64,000 bases of DNA from Epinephelus fuscoguttatus (taxonomy: Eukaryota; Chordata; Actinopteri; Perciformes; Serranidae): positions 16,539,428 to 16,603,427 of the forward strand of contig NC_064759.1 of the NCBI RefSeq assembly GCF_011397635.1. Reading direction: 5' to 3'. The position numbers and the translations under genes were made by a program. Under the pieces are notes generated by a model. That model did not search any database. It was not told the DNA's origin and worked only from the letters and a program-made list of their open reading frames with translations. Below, in pieces: positions 22,961 through 59,164 of this stretch. Positions within the stretch are counted from its first letter, which is position 1. Each line of letters opens with the position of its first letter.

Positions 22961-25420
22961 AGAATTTACAAATTATTTTGTTAGGTGAAAACATATGGCA
23001 GAGCATTACAAACCAGCTATATAGAGTGTGCAATTAATGTTCTTCTAAATAACCTTGAGGATTTTCTTCAGTGCTGATTTCCTGGCTGAGATGCTTCAGT
23101 GAAAACAGAAGTCTTGTGGTTTCTTTATTTCTGAAAGCACTTGGTGAAATGAGGCACTTTAACTTTCTTAAGAATAACCTCATCAAAGGAATCATCTGCT
23201 TACAGGCTATGAATGCTTTTATATAAACTTAATATAATCATTTTTCAAGACTGACCTAAAAAGAAAAAGAAACACAACCAGCCTACAAAAACAACACAAA
23301 TAAGACTGATCAAGAACTACACTGGCAAGAGTCATAAAAAAGCCATCAGATAATAAAGCTTTGAAATCACCAAGGAGAATAAATAAACACATCTTGAGGA
23401 CAGTTTGCAGTTTACTCCATTTTTAAAGGTGCACATAAGGAATATCTATGGTTACGTAGTTATTAAATCGCAGTGTTACCCAACGTTTCCAAGTGATGTT
23501 ACTGTTGGCACCACAGTTGCAAAGCCAACCGGATAACTTTCCATTTTCCTCAGAGCCCAGCCACCACCACAGTTTCCACATTTACTTCAGTTGCTTCACC
23601 GTCCATCATTTCTGCTACTGGGGATACTAAGTGCAAAGAACTGAAATTGATGCCCTTTGGTAAGTGGGGATAGCTACCAATGGCTAGCAGTGAAAACAAA
23701 AGCACTGTCCTGTTCCTGTTTTGGTTATGCAATGGTTGATGCACTTCCTTAATGCTGTAAACAAGCCTTAATTTTCCCAGGAGGTTGTACCGGGTTGCCG
23801 ACAGCATTATAATGAAATATAGGGAACCAATCTATACACCCAGGGTGTTTATAGCCACTACATTGTGCCATCAACATTTACTTCATGATGATGAGTAAAA
23901 GCAAAAAACATCCTTTAATTTCACACAGAAAGCCTAGTTACTGTTTTTATTTTGGAGTCAAATGTTAAAATGTGAACCTTGGATGACAGTGTGCTGTCAA
24001 GACAGATTTGCAGACTGATCTGGGTACCAATTGAAGTTCTAATGGCAGAATATTTGCATATTAGTGTTTATGAAGTCTAAATGGAAGCCTAAGTGTGCTT
24101 TAAGTGCATAGCTGCTAAGAATAAATACCTCCTAAAAGGCAGTTACATAAAATGGAAAACAAGTGGATGGATGTTTGCCTTCTAATGGCCTTGCAGACTG
24201 AGAGACTTCATTAAATGCCTTTTGGTTTCACTCATAAATCTTTCAATCATTGCTCCGAGTTTATAAAAAGATGCTACACTGAAACCGCTGACTCGAGTAC
24301 AACAAATTAGCAGCTGATGATCTTTCAGGGAAACCACCTGTAAGCAGGGAATACTTTAACAATCAAATCCACTTAAATCTTCTCTGCTTTTCTTTTTGAA
24401 AGAGTGCAGGAGTGCTTCACATTAAAAGCATGGTGTTCCCAAGTCTTTGTTTGCTGTTTGACCGGCTGGTAAGTGGTATTAAGTAGTTAAGATTTAGATT
24501 GTGTAGTGAAAAGAAAATAAGAAAACAGAGTGTTAAAGGTAGAGTGGAGGAGGCTTTTGCTGCAGTGGTGGAGGTGCTGAAAGGACAGCTACCAGAGGAG
24601 GAGGGGTCAGGGAGGACGGAGAGGAAATACTGATCTAGAGAGAGAAGAGCAGCCGACTGACAATAATTTGCAATTGTGGCAATTTGGAGTCATGTATGCG
24701 CTTGACTCGACTATCACATTATTAGCTCTAAATATGAATGCATGTCTATGTGTGCACTCAGGTGTGTGAGTGTTCTCTGAGAAAGCTCTGGGTGTATTCC
24801 TAGCAAACATTTTGTCGTGTCATAGCAGGGAAAGTGCAGGTGTAATTAATAACATGACTAAAGGCTGTATTAGGTGTCCCAGGTCCTCGGCCCTTGTGTT
24901 GTGCATGCTGGCTTACTGGCATGGATTACTGGGACATTGAAATGGCATGGAGCCATCGTTAATGATATTATTAACGCCTGTGCTTATCCTGCTACGACAA
25001 GTGGAAAAGGTCTTTTTGAATGCAGGGCTGTTGCCAGGAGTACTGAGGTCAGGAGTCTGAGTTATCCACAAAGAAAAATAAATGTTCTGTAGATTTGCCA
25101 TATTTTAGCTATGCATTTAACTGTCCAGTTATTTTATTTTTATTCCCCTTCATCTACTGGCTTTTTCTATGCCAGGAATAACATTTTAGAGGTGAAACTC
25201 TGAATGTTTAAAGGCCCTGCACTCTCATGGTACATCCACAGAGGTGATTTAAATTATTTTGGTTGATTAGATGTCCTCTCAGCACTGTGTGGGTGTGAAC
25301 AAACAGTCCTTGATAGATATCTCCCTCCCTCTTTTGGCTTTATTGCAGAGGCGAAAACACCTGTTGGAGTACTAGGGACATTTAATTGTGTTAAGTCATA
25401 CTGGAACACACTGAGCTCAA
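22961..25420. other. Intergenic, no gene seen
   Basis: AT-rich DNA with no exon-like signal. A TTTAAAGGTGCACATAAGGA string near 23422 could be the edge of a MITE, but I found no matching end. Confidence 0.4.
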
Positions 25421-25423
25421 ATA

Positions 25424-25650
25424 TCAACTCAGTGTGTTCATCCATATCAGCCCAGTCACCAGAAGAAAATGTTGGCATTGTATGTTCCTGCACACCACGT
25501 ACGTTACATTTGCACGTTTCATACGTATCATATTAACGTTTCTAAAGTGACGTAGTATATGAGCCAAGTCATTGGGAGGTGGAGGAAATGGTGGTTGGTG
25601 TGACACCTCTGCAAGATGCCTGCTTAGCTGCAGACAACTGTTTTGGGCCA
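25424..25650. repeat. Dispersed repeat copy matching 19890-20560
   Basis: CAGAAGAAAATGTTGGCATT, CGTACGTTACATTTGCACG and AAAGTGACGTAGTATATGAG are contiguous here. This is the uninterrupted form of the repeat at 19890. Confidence 0.55.
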
Positions 25651-25892
25651 ACAGCTTAGACCTTCATCAGGTTATGTATGCTGTTTTTTGATAGCCTTGC
25701 ACCAATGTGATGTGCATATAATTACTCTCCTTCAAAAAAATGGGGAAAAAAATACATGACCTCACTGTCATCAGCGGTAGCTACTGCCCTGTTCAAAATG
25801 TGCTTTATTGGTATATCCATTTTGCCAAAGCAAGTTGCACAAGGTTTACAAAATATAGCTACTAAATATAGCTAAAAGCTAGCTAATATAGC

Positions 25893-26243
25893 TTAAAGGC
25901 TGTGTATGTGACATTTGGAGCATGGCGTCATGAGCCGAAAATGAAGTCACACCACTCTGTGTGTACTGTATTGCGAGCTTCTCTGTGGTTTGTTGTGGTA
26001 AGCTGGTCCAGCAGTGGCTAGCTTATCACAGTTGTTTTGCACTGCTTTCATATAGCGGTTACTGTTGATTATGGCACGACATCATCACAGTGCCCACTCT
26101 ATGGTTCCCCCGGTTAACGCAGCCATTGTTTAGCAGTGTATGTGGAGTTAGCACAGTTAGCTGCTAGCTGCTAGCTCAAGCATTTCCATGTTGAGAAGCA
26201 TGTCTACATTTGCTTTGAATTTTGCACAGAGCCCCTTTAACTA
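25893..26243. repeat. Possible MITE-like fish repeat
   Basis: The left edge TTAAAGGCTGTGTATGTGAC and right edge CACAGAGCCCCTTTAA are partly inverted-repeat. Interior motifs (CTGCTAGCTGCTAGC) are typical of fish repeats. Ends are imperfect. Confidence 0.35.
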
Positions 26244-26693
26244 CTGGTGCAAAATAAAAACCCAACAGAGGAGGTAGACTTTGAAAGAGCTCAGTAACAT
26301 TTCATCTGTTGTTTCCCAATGTGTTTTTTTTCCTTGGCTCTGACATTTTTTCCGAATTCTCTGTTATTTCTCCAAAGATATTTCAATTGAACTGCTAAAT
26401 TTAAATCTTTTTGTCTCTTTTTGTCTTTTTGTTCTTTCTCTCTAGTTGCCAATTATCTCCCTGTACTTTCACTCCTTCCGTACACATAAATGGATTTTAA
26501 TTTCAGACTGCAATCTGTTACATTCTGTTATATTGACAGATTCCTGTCTTCCCTTCTGCTTTTTTGCATTCTTATCTGAACACAGACTCTGCTCTACCCT
26601 CCATCTATCCTCTCTTGCCCTTTACCACACATCTGCCATTCCATGATAAGTGAGTCATCATTGACAGTCATGTGTCACTCTTTCCACGCTAAA

Positions 26694-26945
26694 TCCCAGA
26701 GGAATTTTCCACCACCCATCCTGGCTCTTCCCCCACTTCATCTCTGTCTTACTGCTTGTCCTCTTCATCTCCTTTCTTCCCTCCCTCCCCTCTCACGCCT
26801 CATTTCTGTCATCCTCCTTAACCCCATCTGCCTTTCCATCATCCGTCCCCTGAGATCTCAGCCCTCTCCTCTTTTTGTTCCTGTCTCTCCTTCTCTCTCT
26901 CCTCCCCTTCTTCTTTGTGTCTCTGCCTCTTTTCCTCCCTTCTGG
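26694..26945 (+). repeat. Polypyrimidine (CT-rich) tract, about 250 bp
   Basis: Nearly all C and T on the plus strand. Open frames across it are composition-driven. Confidence 0.7.
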
Positions 26946-29890
26946 ACTCTGTGAGTGGAACACAGATTATGTCAGACAATTATAAAACCGGATTAGCTAG
27001 GATCACCTTCACACACACACACACACATTCATATGCCTGCACACAAACACACACAAATACAGATGACTCCATACACCCCCCTTCAAACTCTAATTATGAC
27101 TTTCTATATATAGTATATATACTAAATGTGGGCATGCCTGTCTACATGCATTCATCATGGTTTTGAGCAAGGTCTCTAAGATCCAACAAAGAAAATGAAT
27201 GCTATAGCTTAAAGTAATCCTAACATTGTATAGCAACAGTAAGTAAACAGAACTCCCTCTGCACAGCCAGTCTGAAGGATCAGGTGCTGGTTGACTTCAG
27301 GAACATCTCAGATAAAATCATAAACATAAACCAACGCACACTCAACTAAATTACTGTAATTTTATTGAGAGTGAACAATGCATTTCGCCAGTGGCCTCTT
27401 GAGGTTCGCTCAGCAGAATCTGTTGAACCTATCGAACCTAGAGAGATAGATAGATACTTGCTGTACTTATACTGACTCTATTTTAGTCTTGCCCACACAT
27501 ATTGTCTGAATTCATACACACATGATGCATGACACTGAAACCTCATGACATATGATATTCATCCGCAGCTCTGACTCATACTGTGCACCTTCACATCATA
27601 CTTTCCGAAATCACTGACTACGCATACTGTCATACATGCACAGGGCCCTCCACATCTCTTGGCTGAGTCCTGTGCAGACAGCTACTCCTCAAGACACCAG
27701 CCTCATGCAAATCAGTATGACACAGCACCGTCTTCGAGAGCAGCATCCACACACTCACAATCAGTTAGAATAACAATAAGTACCAGCTTTCTTTCCATGT
27801 CACTCGTCTCTCCCACTCTTTCTTTATCCCTCTTCTTCTTTTCTGCCTGCATCCCCCCTCACCCATCTCTCAATTTCTGACTCAGCAGAACAAGTCAGAG
27901 ACAAGGTCATCTGACTGCTGTTGCTGTGGAGACCGAGAATTGGGGGATTTTTCCCTCCCCTCTTTGTCTGTGCTGCAAGGTGGGGAGGTGTGTGGTGGCG
28001 GGGGGCAGGAAGGAGTGAGAAACATGAAGGTATGACAGAGGTTAGGAAAGGATACTAGTGGCAGCCATTTTGGTCGAAGTGAGATTGAAAAGAACTTTAT
28101 TAGCAGCAGCACAGTGACAAAGTCACCCTCATGGGGCAGCACTATGGGCCTCAGGATTAAATTCTATCTGATACAGTTTCCTGTATGGTATACATATCTC
28201 AGCACCTCTATGATGCAAATATTTTGTATATATAAATCAATATGAATTAAAGGAGTAGGTTGACAGTCACAATGTTAATGTTAAAGCTCATATTTGCTAA
28301 AAATTTTACTGTATCCACAAAGTACTATATGAGACTGATAGTCTGCAAAAAAATCAGGTTCCTCCTATTGCTTCTAATGGCTTTGTTAGAATCGACTGCA
28401 GCACACCGAAAGCAACCAATCAGAGCCAAGGAGTCTCTAAAGCACCTGCCAATCATGTCAGTTACTGCTCGTGAATTGTGATCAAACTGTCTAACTAGGC
28501 AGTGCTGATCACATAAGAATCAAGATTCTGTTGCTGCTTTGCCTATTTCTCACCTCAAAGTTTTCGGAAACATATTTTAGTGTACTGTTTAGCTGTAAAA
28601 TGAGAATGTTTGTGACCCAAGTAGCGCACCAAGCACTGCCCACTGCCCACTGCCCACCAGTCAAACCAGCTGCCACCAGTCAAACCAACTTTGTCCTTTT
28701 CAGTAACAGAATATTGATTCATATTTGATCAGTGTTGCATAGTTTGACAGTTTGACTGCAGTTCACAAGCAGTGATTGACATGATTGACAGCTGTGTGAG
28801 AGACTACACGGCTGTGATTGTTTTTTGTTTACGTGCAATGAGGCTATTAGGTGGCCAAAATAATAGACACAGTTAGCAATAAAGTGGCCCTGGAATAATT
28901 ATTCCATCCATCCAATTAAACCGAAACCTCATACAATCACAAAAAGCAAACATTTAAGCTTCAAACTGTTTTTATTTAAACGCTTATGAATGTCACAGGC
29001 ATTTCTGCTATTTTGTACAACCCCTGTATAGCTTGATTTCACCCACATTTTTGGGTGTTGGTCCAGTTAAATTAAAACAAATGGAATATTTTGTAATGGC
29101 AGAACCTTGGGTGAATTTGGAAATAAAGTCTCCAAGAATTCATTACAGTGTTGTACTGCAACAGTGCTTTGAATTTCGTAAGCCACCAGAATTGTAATGC
29201 TTCAGCTGTATATGACAACAAGGCATTCTTCTTCTAATCTACTCACTGTATAATGCTTGAGAATATTCGGGTTGTTTTTCATAGTGTCAGCAGTGATATT
29301 TTCCTTTGTATCTGCCCTCCTCTAACTTATATTGCTGCTTGTATTGTAGCTACAACACAGCCTTCCATGGCCTAACACTTATGTAAGCTGTGAAAATTGT
29401 TTTAGGAACTGGACCTGGGTATAACAGTGATATCAGTAAAGGTCTGTCAACATTTACTTTCAGATCCTGTTGGTGTTGTATGGGTGGGATTTGCCACACT
29501 GTGAACAGAATGTGTATTTACCCCACCCATCTGGTAGTTCAAGAAGGTTACAAAACATAAACAGAAACATGATTACTCACTGCTAAATTTAATTGGTGAT
29601 ATTTGTTAGTCATCTGCAGTATTTCAGATAGCTTAGATGAGAAAAACAGACAGCACTATAGCAGCGTGTTTGAAGCCAGTTGTAGCTGACTGTCCTCTGG
29701 CCCTGAGCTAACCCCGTTCTGATGCTTCGGGGTTTCATGGTGCTGCGTGGTCACCGTCTGGGCCTGCAGCAAGGAAGCCAGTGAGGCATGGCAGCAATCT
29801 GCTGCAGGGACAGCAAGCGTGACTCTCAGCTCTCCCTTGCAAATCAGGCATGGCTTGACATGCACGAATGTGCGCGTATGCAACCCAGTG
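26946..29890. other. Intergenic, no gene seen
   Basis: Contains a short (AC)n at about 27010-27027 and a small tandem run of CCCACTGCCCACTGCC near 28636-28660 followed by two CACCAGTCAAACCA units. No gene-like pattern. Confidence 0.4.
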
Positions 29891-29895
29891 ACTCT

Positions 29896-29897
<2 letters not shown>

Positions 29898-29950
<53 letters not shown>
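29898..29950 (+). repeat. (GT)n microsatellite
   Basis: A 53-bp uninterrupted GT run about 1 kb upstream of the atp1a3 promoter region. Confidence 0.95.
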
Positions 29951-29952
<2 letters not shown>

Positions 29953-30899
29953 CTCACTGCTGCATCGTCCCTTCAGTGAAAAGCACAGACGAAAAACGTG
30001 ACCAAAGGCCTGCAATGGCAAATCACTGCTGCATATGGGCCAGCCTCCTCTCGCTCTCACATGTCCTCTGTGTGTTTCTCTTTCAGGCTGTCTTTGAATC
30101 TCTTTAGCACTTTTACAGAAAAACACACAATATGTCTTTCCTGTCCTCATGTTTTGCTTTTTTTTTGCCCACATCTGTGCCCTTGGCAAACCTCCCTCTT
30201 TATCTTTTCTCTATCATTTCCGTTCATGTCTTTTTTCATATCTGTCCAGTGTTTAAATAACGCAGTCTGATTTGTTAGATGAGTTCATTCCTCTCTGGAT
30301 ACTTGCTGCAGCTGTCAGTGCCACATGTCAACAGTATAGCAACTGCCCTCATACTTGTCAAGTAGAGTAACAGCTCCCGAAACCCCAGATTATAAATCTG
30401 AAACAAGCCAAGTTTCATTCTTTCCTGTACTGCCATTAAGGTACACCCCTGTCAATATTTTCCCTCCTGTGTGCAAGCCTCTCCACATCAGCTCAAGCTG
30501 CTGACTCTGCATTATCAGAACTGTACACCTGCTGATGCACTGGCAGTCAGGCTGCAGGATGTCTGTAGCAGACAATGCCCCTGTTGTGCAGTGATACACT
30601 GATGACTGAACTGTGAAGTAATAGGATTAAATATGATTCTGACTTCACCCCATTTATTTTTATCTGCATTTCTCTCTTTCTCTGTCACACACGCGCACGC
30701 AGACGCACACTATGACTGTACTGCTGTCTCGTCTGTCTGCTGCGCCAAGGCCCACTACTGAAGTGACATATGGAGGTGCACAACATGCTCATGACAGGAC
30801 CAACACGACCGATGAGACATCCAAGAGTGCTTATCACATGCATCAATGCACACAAATCCACTATTTTATGTTACATAAATACATTACATGATGAACAAA

Positions 30900-31647
30900 C
30901 ACAATCACGACAACTAGAATCTAACCTTGTGCGTCCATTTATATAAAATTTCAGCCTAGAGACTCGCGACGCTGCTGGCTGCAAGCCTCGGAATTCTGCA
31001 GTAAAGCAGGAGGGGCAGAATTGGCTTTCTATTGGCCCGCTCGAAGACTGAGATGAAACCAATTGGTCAGCGATCCCATCACCGATGAGACGCTCGGGAA
31101 TATGATTGGCCAGCTGCGTGAGCGGTGGGCGGGTCTAACCGGCCCCTCGGTTCACTCATTTGCTCTAGGCGGCGCTTCTTCCACTGGCGGAGTGGTGCGG
31201 CTCGAGCAGCGGAGTACTGCGGTAACCGGCAAAGCCGCGGAGGGAGATCGAGTCCTGAAAAGGTAGCAGTGCGGCTCGTTAGTTTCGCCGGTCTTTCACC
31301 GCAAGTATCAGAGAGCAAAGGAAGGAAACGCATCCCCGCGTGATGCTCCGCTTGAGACCGCAACATTTCATTTGAAAGACGTCTCACAGGGGGGGAAAGA
31401 TTGTAGCCTAACCCTTTGGAAGGTTTGAGAGACCGTTTATTTAACGCCAGACAAACATTTTGCCAGATCTGTAGATAACTTCCCTGACGTCTTCTTCATT
31501 TTTTTTTCATTTAAGCAACCCCTGAAAAAACTGAGCATATTCTCTTTTATTTTTCTCAAGGCAAGGTATTTTGATATAATTCAACGCGAGGGGCTGACAC
31601 CTCTCAAGCCGTGCATCACCTGAGAGGAGAACAGTGACTGCGCCAAC
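30900..31647 (+). promoter_or_regulatory. atp1a3: CpG-rich promoter and 5'UTR region of atp1a3
   Basis: Local CpG and GC content rises sharply against the AT-rich flanks. Inverted CCAAT boxes (ATTGG) occur at 31031-31035 and 31105-31109, and a palindromic CCAATTGG lies at 31059-31066, a cluster typical of NF-Y-bound TATA-less promoters. GC-rich strings (GGCGGCGC, GAGCAGCGG) follow. The region ends at the ATG at 31648. The transcription start is not determined; I would expect it at about 31.1-31.3 kb, giving a 5'UTR of 350-550 nt. Confidence 0.6.
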
Positions 31648-55190
<23,543 letters not shown>

Positions 55191-56730
55191 TCGACGGAGC
55201 ATCTTTGCTCAAACCCCCTCCATCTTCCACTTATTTCTCCCCCCTGTCACTCCATCCCTGGCAAGACACACCTCCAAATGCCCCGCCCTCTTAAAGACAA
55301 AAACCGCTTTGAAGCAATTTTCATCACAACTGCCCCAAAGATTAAAAACAGCAAAAGCACCTTTACAACTTTCTACATTGACCCGCCCCCCTTTCTCCCC
55401 ATCTCCTATGATACTCTTTGCATGTGTTCTCTCACTGCTGTGTACATAAACCAATATATCTACCAAACGGCAGCTGCATATTGTGTATGTAGATTTGAAT
55501 GAGCTAAGGATACAAAGGGAGTGTCTATGCTCTGCAAAAAAGGGCCATCCAGCTCCTCGCCCTCCCCTATTCTTCCCCTGCTCTCTCTCCCCTTCGTCTG
55601 TCTCTATACCTTCGTTCCCCTCTCTCTTTCCCTCCTCGCCAACCCTTAGCTTGTCCTCCAATCACACACAGATGTAAAGATCACACAGTGAGATCCCACC
55701 GCCGACACCACTTCGACTGCCACCTCTCGCCTCCGTCTCCTGTCTGTGGAGGACCAGCGGAGTGGTCATCTCCCTGTCGTTCTTGCCACGTCCATTTTCC
55801 TTCTCTTCCGTTCTCAACGGCCACAGTGTTGTTGTTTTTTAATATGTGGGGCACAGGGGGGGTTTCGATGATTTTACTTGTCTTTTTTTATTTCTAAGAC
55901 GGGAGGGGGGGTACGTGAGAGCTGCTTTTCCTCATTTAGGCCTAATAAAGCACACCCCATGGCGTCCTGTCCCCTGTCTCCCCCTCTGTCTCTCACATCC
56001 CTCCCCTCCCCTCCCTCCTGCCCCGTTTGTCTCTGTTTGTGTGCACTGTGTGAACCATTGTCCTTGTTAATAACTATTACAGTACACCCCCCCCAACCCC
56101 ACTCCCAAGTTGGTAAATACAACTCAATCTTTCTGTGTGCTCTAGGAAATCTATATAATTCTATACTGAATTTAAATGAAACAATAAAAAAACATATGTT
56201 GAAAAACATCTCAAGAGACATTCATGAAGAAGATCATCAACAATATGGATGGAATAGGAAAACACGAGAGAGAGAGATGTGTCTCTCCTTTTGTTTTTGT
56301 TTTTCGTTTGGTTTCAGTTATTTTTTGCTGGTTTTTCAGGAGGCTATTCTAAAACTGTAACAGCAGAGCAGGGTTTTAGGTTTGTGTTTTTACCAAAAGA
56401 CACAAGACACCAACCAAGGCTTTCAGGTTCCTGTCACTGCAGGTGTGCCGGTATGATGTGGTGCAGTGTGCTGTGATGTGGTGAGTGGTGATGATGAGAC
56501 CGACGCTGCTCCTGGGGTCTGTTTCCGGATCGGGTCCAGGTCCCAGTGTAGCCTGGGTCTGTGTGCATGTATGTGTTGGAGACCAGTGAAGGGGCCAGCG
56601 GTCTCAGGCTGGGTCTATCTCAGATGGCTGCAAGAGTTGAAATTCAAGAAGAAAAAAACCACAACTAGTAGAACATGTGTGTCAAATAAATGAAACCAAC
56701 ACCAATAAAACATCTAGAACATTTAATACA
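55191..56730 (+). other. atp1a3: atp1a3 3'UTR
   Basis: CT-rich at first, then AT-rich. AATAAA signals lie at 55944-55949, 56183-56188, 56685-56690 and 56704-56709. The last pair is followed by GT-rich CTGTCTGTGTGTCTTTCTGT near 56740, the usual downstream element, so the main end is probably about 56,725. Earlier signals could give shorter forms. The open frames inside are chance. Confidence 0.65.
56685..56709 (+). terminator. atp1a3: Tandem polyadenylation signals of atp1a3
   Basis: AATAAA at 56685-56690 and 56704-56709, followed within 40 bp by a GT-rich element. Confidence 0.6.
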
Positions 56731-57039
56731 ACCTAGACCTGTCTGTGTGTCTTTCTGTCTCTGTTTTTACTAACTACACTTAATCATCATCTTTCATTAC
56801 TGCTCTTTCTTGGAAATGTCTTTTTATATGCAGCAGTCATCAAGGATTCATATTATGACAAATAAAAGGAAATTAATGCCATCCCTTATAATAGACCTGT
56901 AACAAAGACCGCTGTGTGAAGCCTGTTAGATTTTTAAGCCTGCACAAAAAATGTGTTGATCTCAATGATAAGATTTAATTGTTAGGCCATATTACTGTCA
57001 GTTGTAACATGTTAATTATAACACCACCTCTTACATTTC

Positions 57040-57770
57040 ACATGAAATGATACCTTGAAGTATTTTTGTTGATTGGAGTACCCGACATGCGAGCACTTGA
57101 GCCACATAACTTGGGCTCAAATCAGACCCAAGTCACAAATTTGATTACTTAATTGATTACCTGACTCAATAAAATCAAAAAATACTTACAACTCAGCCTG
57201 GACTTTACCACCAATGACTCGTGACATCACTTGGACTTGGGCCTTTTGACTTGAAAAGACTTGATACCTTCCCTCACGCACAAAGATTGAAAAGTACATT
57301 ATTTACTATGTATGCCACAAATTATTTCCTGAATCCACTTACGTTAATACTATTAATTCCCAGCAAGTCAACACTTAATTTGCAAGATCCACTTAGTTTT
57401 GAAGCAATCCAGCAACATACAATCAAGGTGCAAGAGAAAACCATGAAGAACTAACATTATGTTACTGAGCAACACCTGGGAAAAAAGATACCAAAGATAA
57501 TTTTGTTCAGGTACCAAAACTATGAGTGACAAACGGAGTCCAACAACTTTGTTTTAACACCTGAATATAATTTTAAAAGCATTCATGATTATCGTAAATT
57601 CAATAGATTGTTCATATTTTGTTAAAATGTTTGGTGGAGAACATTATGAATTGTTTAGGACTTGATACTCAAAGTTTAGGACTTGGTCTTGACTTGTGAT
57701 TTGAGTGCTAAGACTTGAAATTTACTCTGCAAAACAACATCTTGGTTCCATCTCTTGAATACCCCATATA
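57040..57770. repeat. GACTTG-rich fish interspersed repeat
   Basis: Many GACTTG/CAAGTC units (CACTTGGACTTGGGCC, GACTTGAAAAGACTTG, TTTAGGACTTGATACT, GACTTGTGATTTGAGTGC) occur at both ends of a roughly 700-bp AT-rich block. This looks like a common teleost non-autonomous DNA element. Exact ends were not found. Confidence 0.45.
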
Positions 57771-57905
57771 TCAGACTCACTATTATTCCAGTACATACAG
57801 TCAAATATGAGATTAAACTCTCAGACATTATTTCATTGCACCAAGGTGCAAATTTGTTGATTTTAGTCAGAAGTGGTGTAAAAGACAGTAGAAATATGAG
57901 GATGG

Positions 57906-57920
57906 GATGCCACCTAGTGT
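57906..57920 (-). promoter_or_regulatory. CTCF-like motif, reverse orientation
   Basis: The minus strand reads ACACTAGGTGGCATC, a near match to the CTCF core. It lies between the convergent genes. Confidence 0.35.
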
Positions 57921-59164
57921 CGTGAATTTATATGCACTTCAACCTGCAAACTGCATGATGTTAACGTGCCATAAGAGGAAGAGCTGGCAGCGGCCCAGGG
58001 TAATGCACCAAACCTCTCTGTAAATGTGTCAGTCGTGAGCTTCAGGATGAGAGTCACTGTCAGGAGGAGAGTCTTACAAAGGGAATAATGTCCTATTGTT
58101 TCCCTAATTTCATCTTTCAACACTTTTAAGAAGTCAAAAATAGCACACGAATGATGTGCTCAGGAAGGAATAGCAACTTTTATGATTAATAAAAGTTATT
58201 TTCAAAAGGTTACATTCCTGCAAATAAGGCAAGGCAGTATATCTTTCATCTTGTGGGAACAGCCTGTAATTGTGCTACCTCTCTGTGCCACAAGGGTCAT
58301 CTATTTTAAATGAGCCCCTTATTGCCCACCTGGTACACAAATCAAAAAAATTATACACAATAAACAGCTTCATAATGTGAGAGGTAAGGACTGTGCAGTC
58401 TGAGAGGTCACTGTCACACATACTGTGGACGTTCAGTCCCTTTGAGTGAGGAACACAGAAACTTTCTGGCACTGCTCTGCCACTGTCCAATGACAAATGC
58501 AGCGTCTCCTGCTCATACATAGCCGACACACATACGAACACACATGCACACCCATTTTCTGTCACTCTCACTGACAAACACGCTCACACTCTCACCCTCT
58601 GTCTAATTTCCCCTGTGTCTCTGCAGTGAGCTCACTGCAGTGCGACTCTCCTCTCTCCCCCCCCTCGCCTCGCCACCCTCCGTATAATAGAATATCGATC
58701 GCTCGCCTTTGCCGCAGTGTGTAAGCGAGTGTGTCTTTGGACGAGTGTGTGTGTGTGTGTCTGACTGGGGCCCTCCAAGGTCATTGCCATGGCAACTTGA
58801 GCATGGGGTCCTCTTGCTGTGTTGTCACGGAGCATAGGTCACAGAGGTCACATGAAAAAAGGGGGACAAGAGGGGGTCCATAGGGGGGACAAGAGGGGGT
58901 TGGTGAGTGCTGCAGTGTTTGGTGTACTGGAGATAGAGACAGAAACGAGGAGACATGAGAGTTGGAACTGTCCTATTCCACCGTGTATTCACACCCGACC
59001 AGAATAATGAGAAAATGTACAGACTAAGTGCTGAGGGCCACTGAGTTCACTCCAACTCCTGCCATGGATGCAAAAACAGGAGCCAGTTGTAGTTTTGACT
59101 GAATAGAGTGAATCACTTGTATTAATTAGAGGCAAAATATCAAGGAATCGGACATCAAGTTATA

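Larger units (their letters stand above)
56731..59160. other. Intergenic gap between convergent atp1a3 and rabac1
   Basis: No coding pattern. Holds the GACTT-rich repeat (57040-57770), a CTCF-like motif at 57906 and a GGGGGACAAGAGGGGGT direct duplication at about 58860-58901. Confidence 0.5.

Noticed and set aside
29656-30189. 177-codon minus-strand ORF, the second-longest open frame in the window
   Set aside because: Its middle is a Thr-His translation of the GT array, and the remainder has no family resemblance.
55209-55661. 150-codon minus-strand ORF opposite the atp1a3 3'UTR
   Set aside because: Antisense to CT-rich UTR; Glu/Gly-rich composition reflects that bias.
55878-56360. 160-codon plus-strand ORF downstream of atp1a3
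   Set aside because: Lies within the atp1a3 3'UTR with several polyadenylation signals; low-complexity Ser/Pro/Leu content from CT-rich DNA.
58856-58906. Short direct repeat GGGGGACAAGAGGGGGT twice, considered as a possible iteron or satellite
   Set aside because: Only two copies; a local duplication with no further structure.
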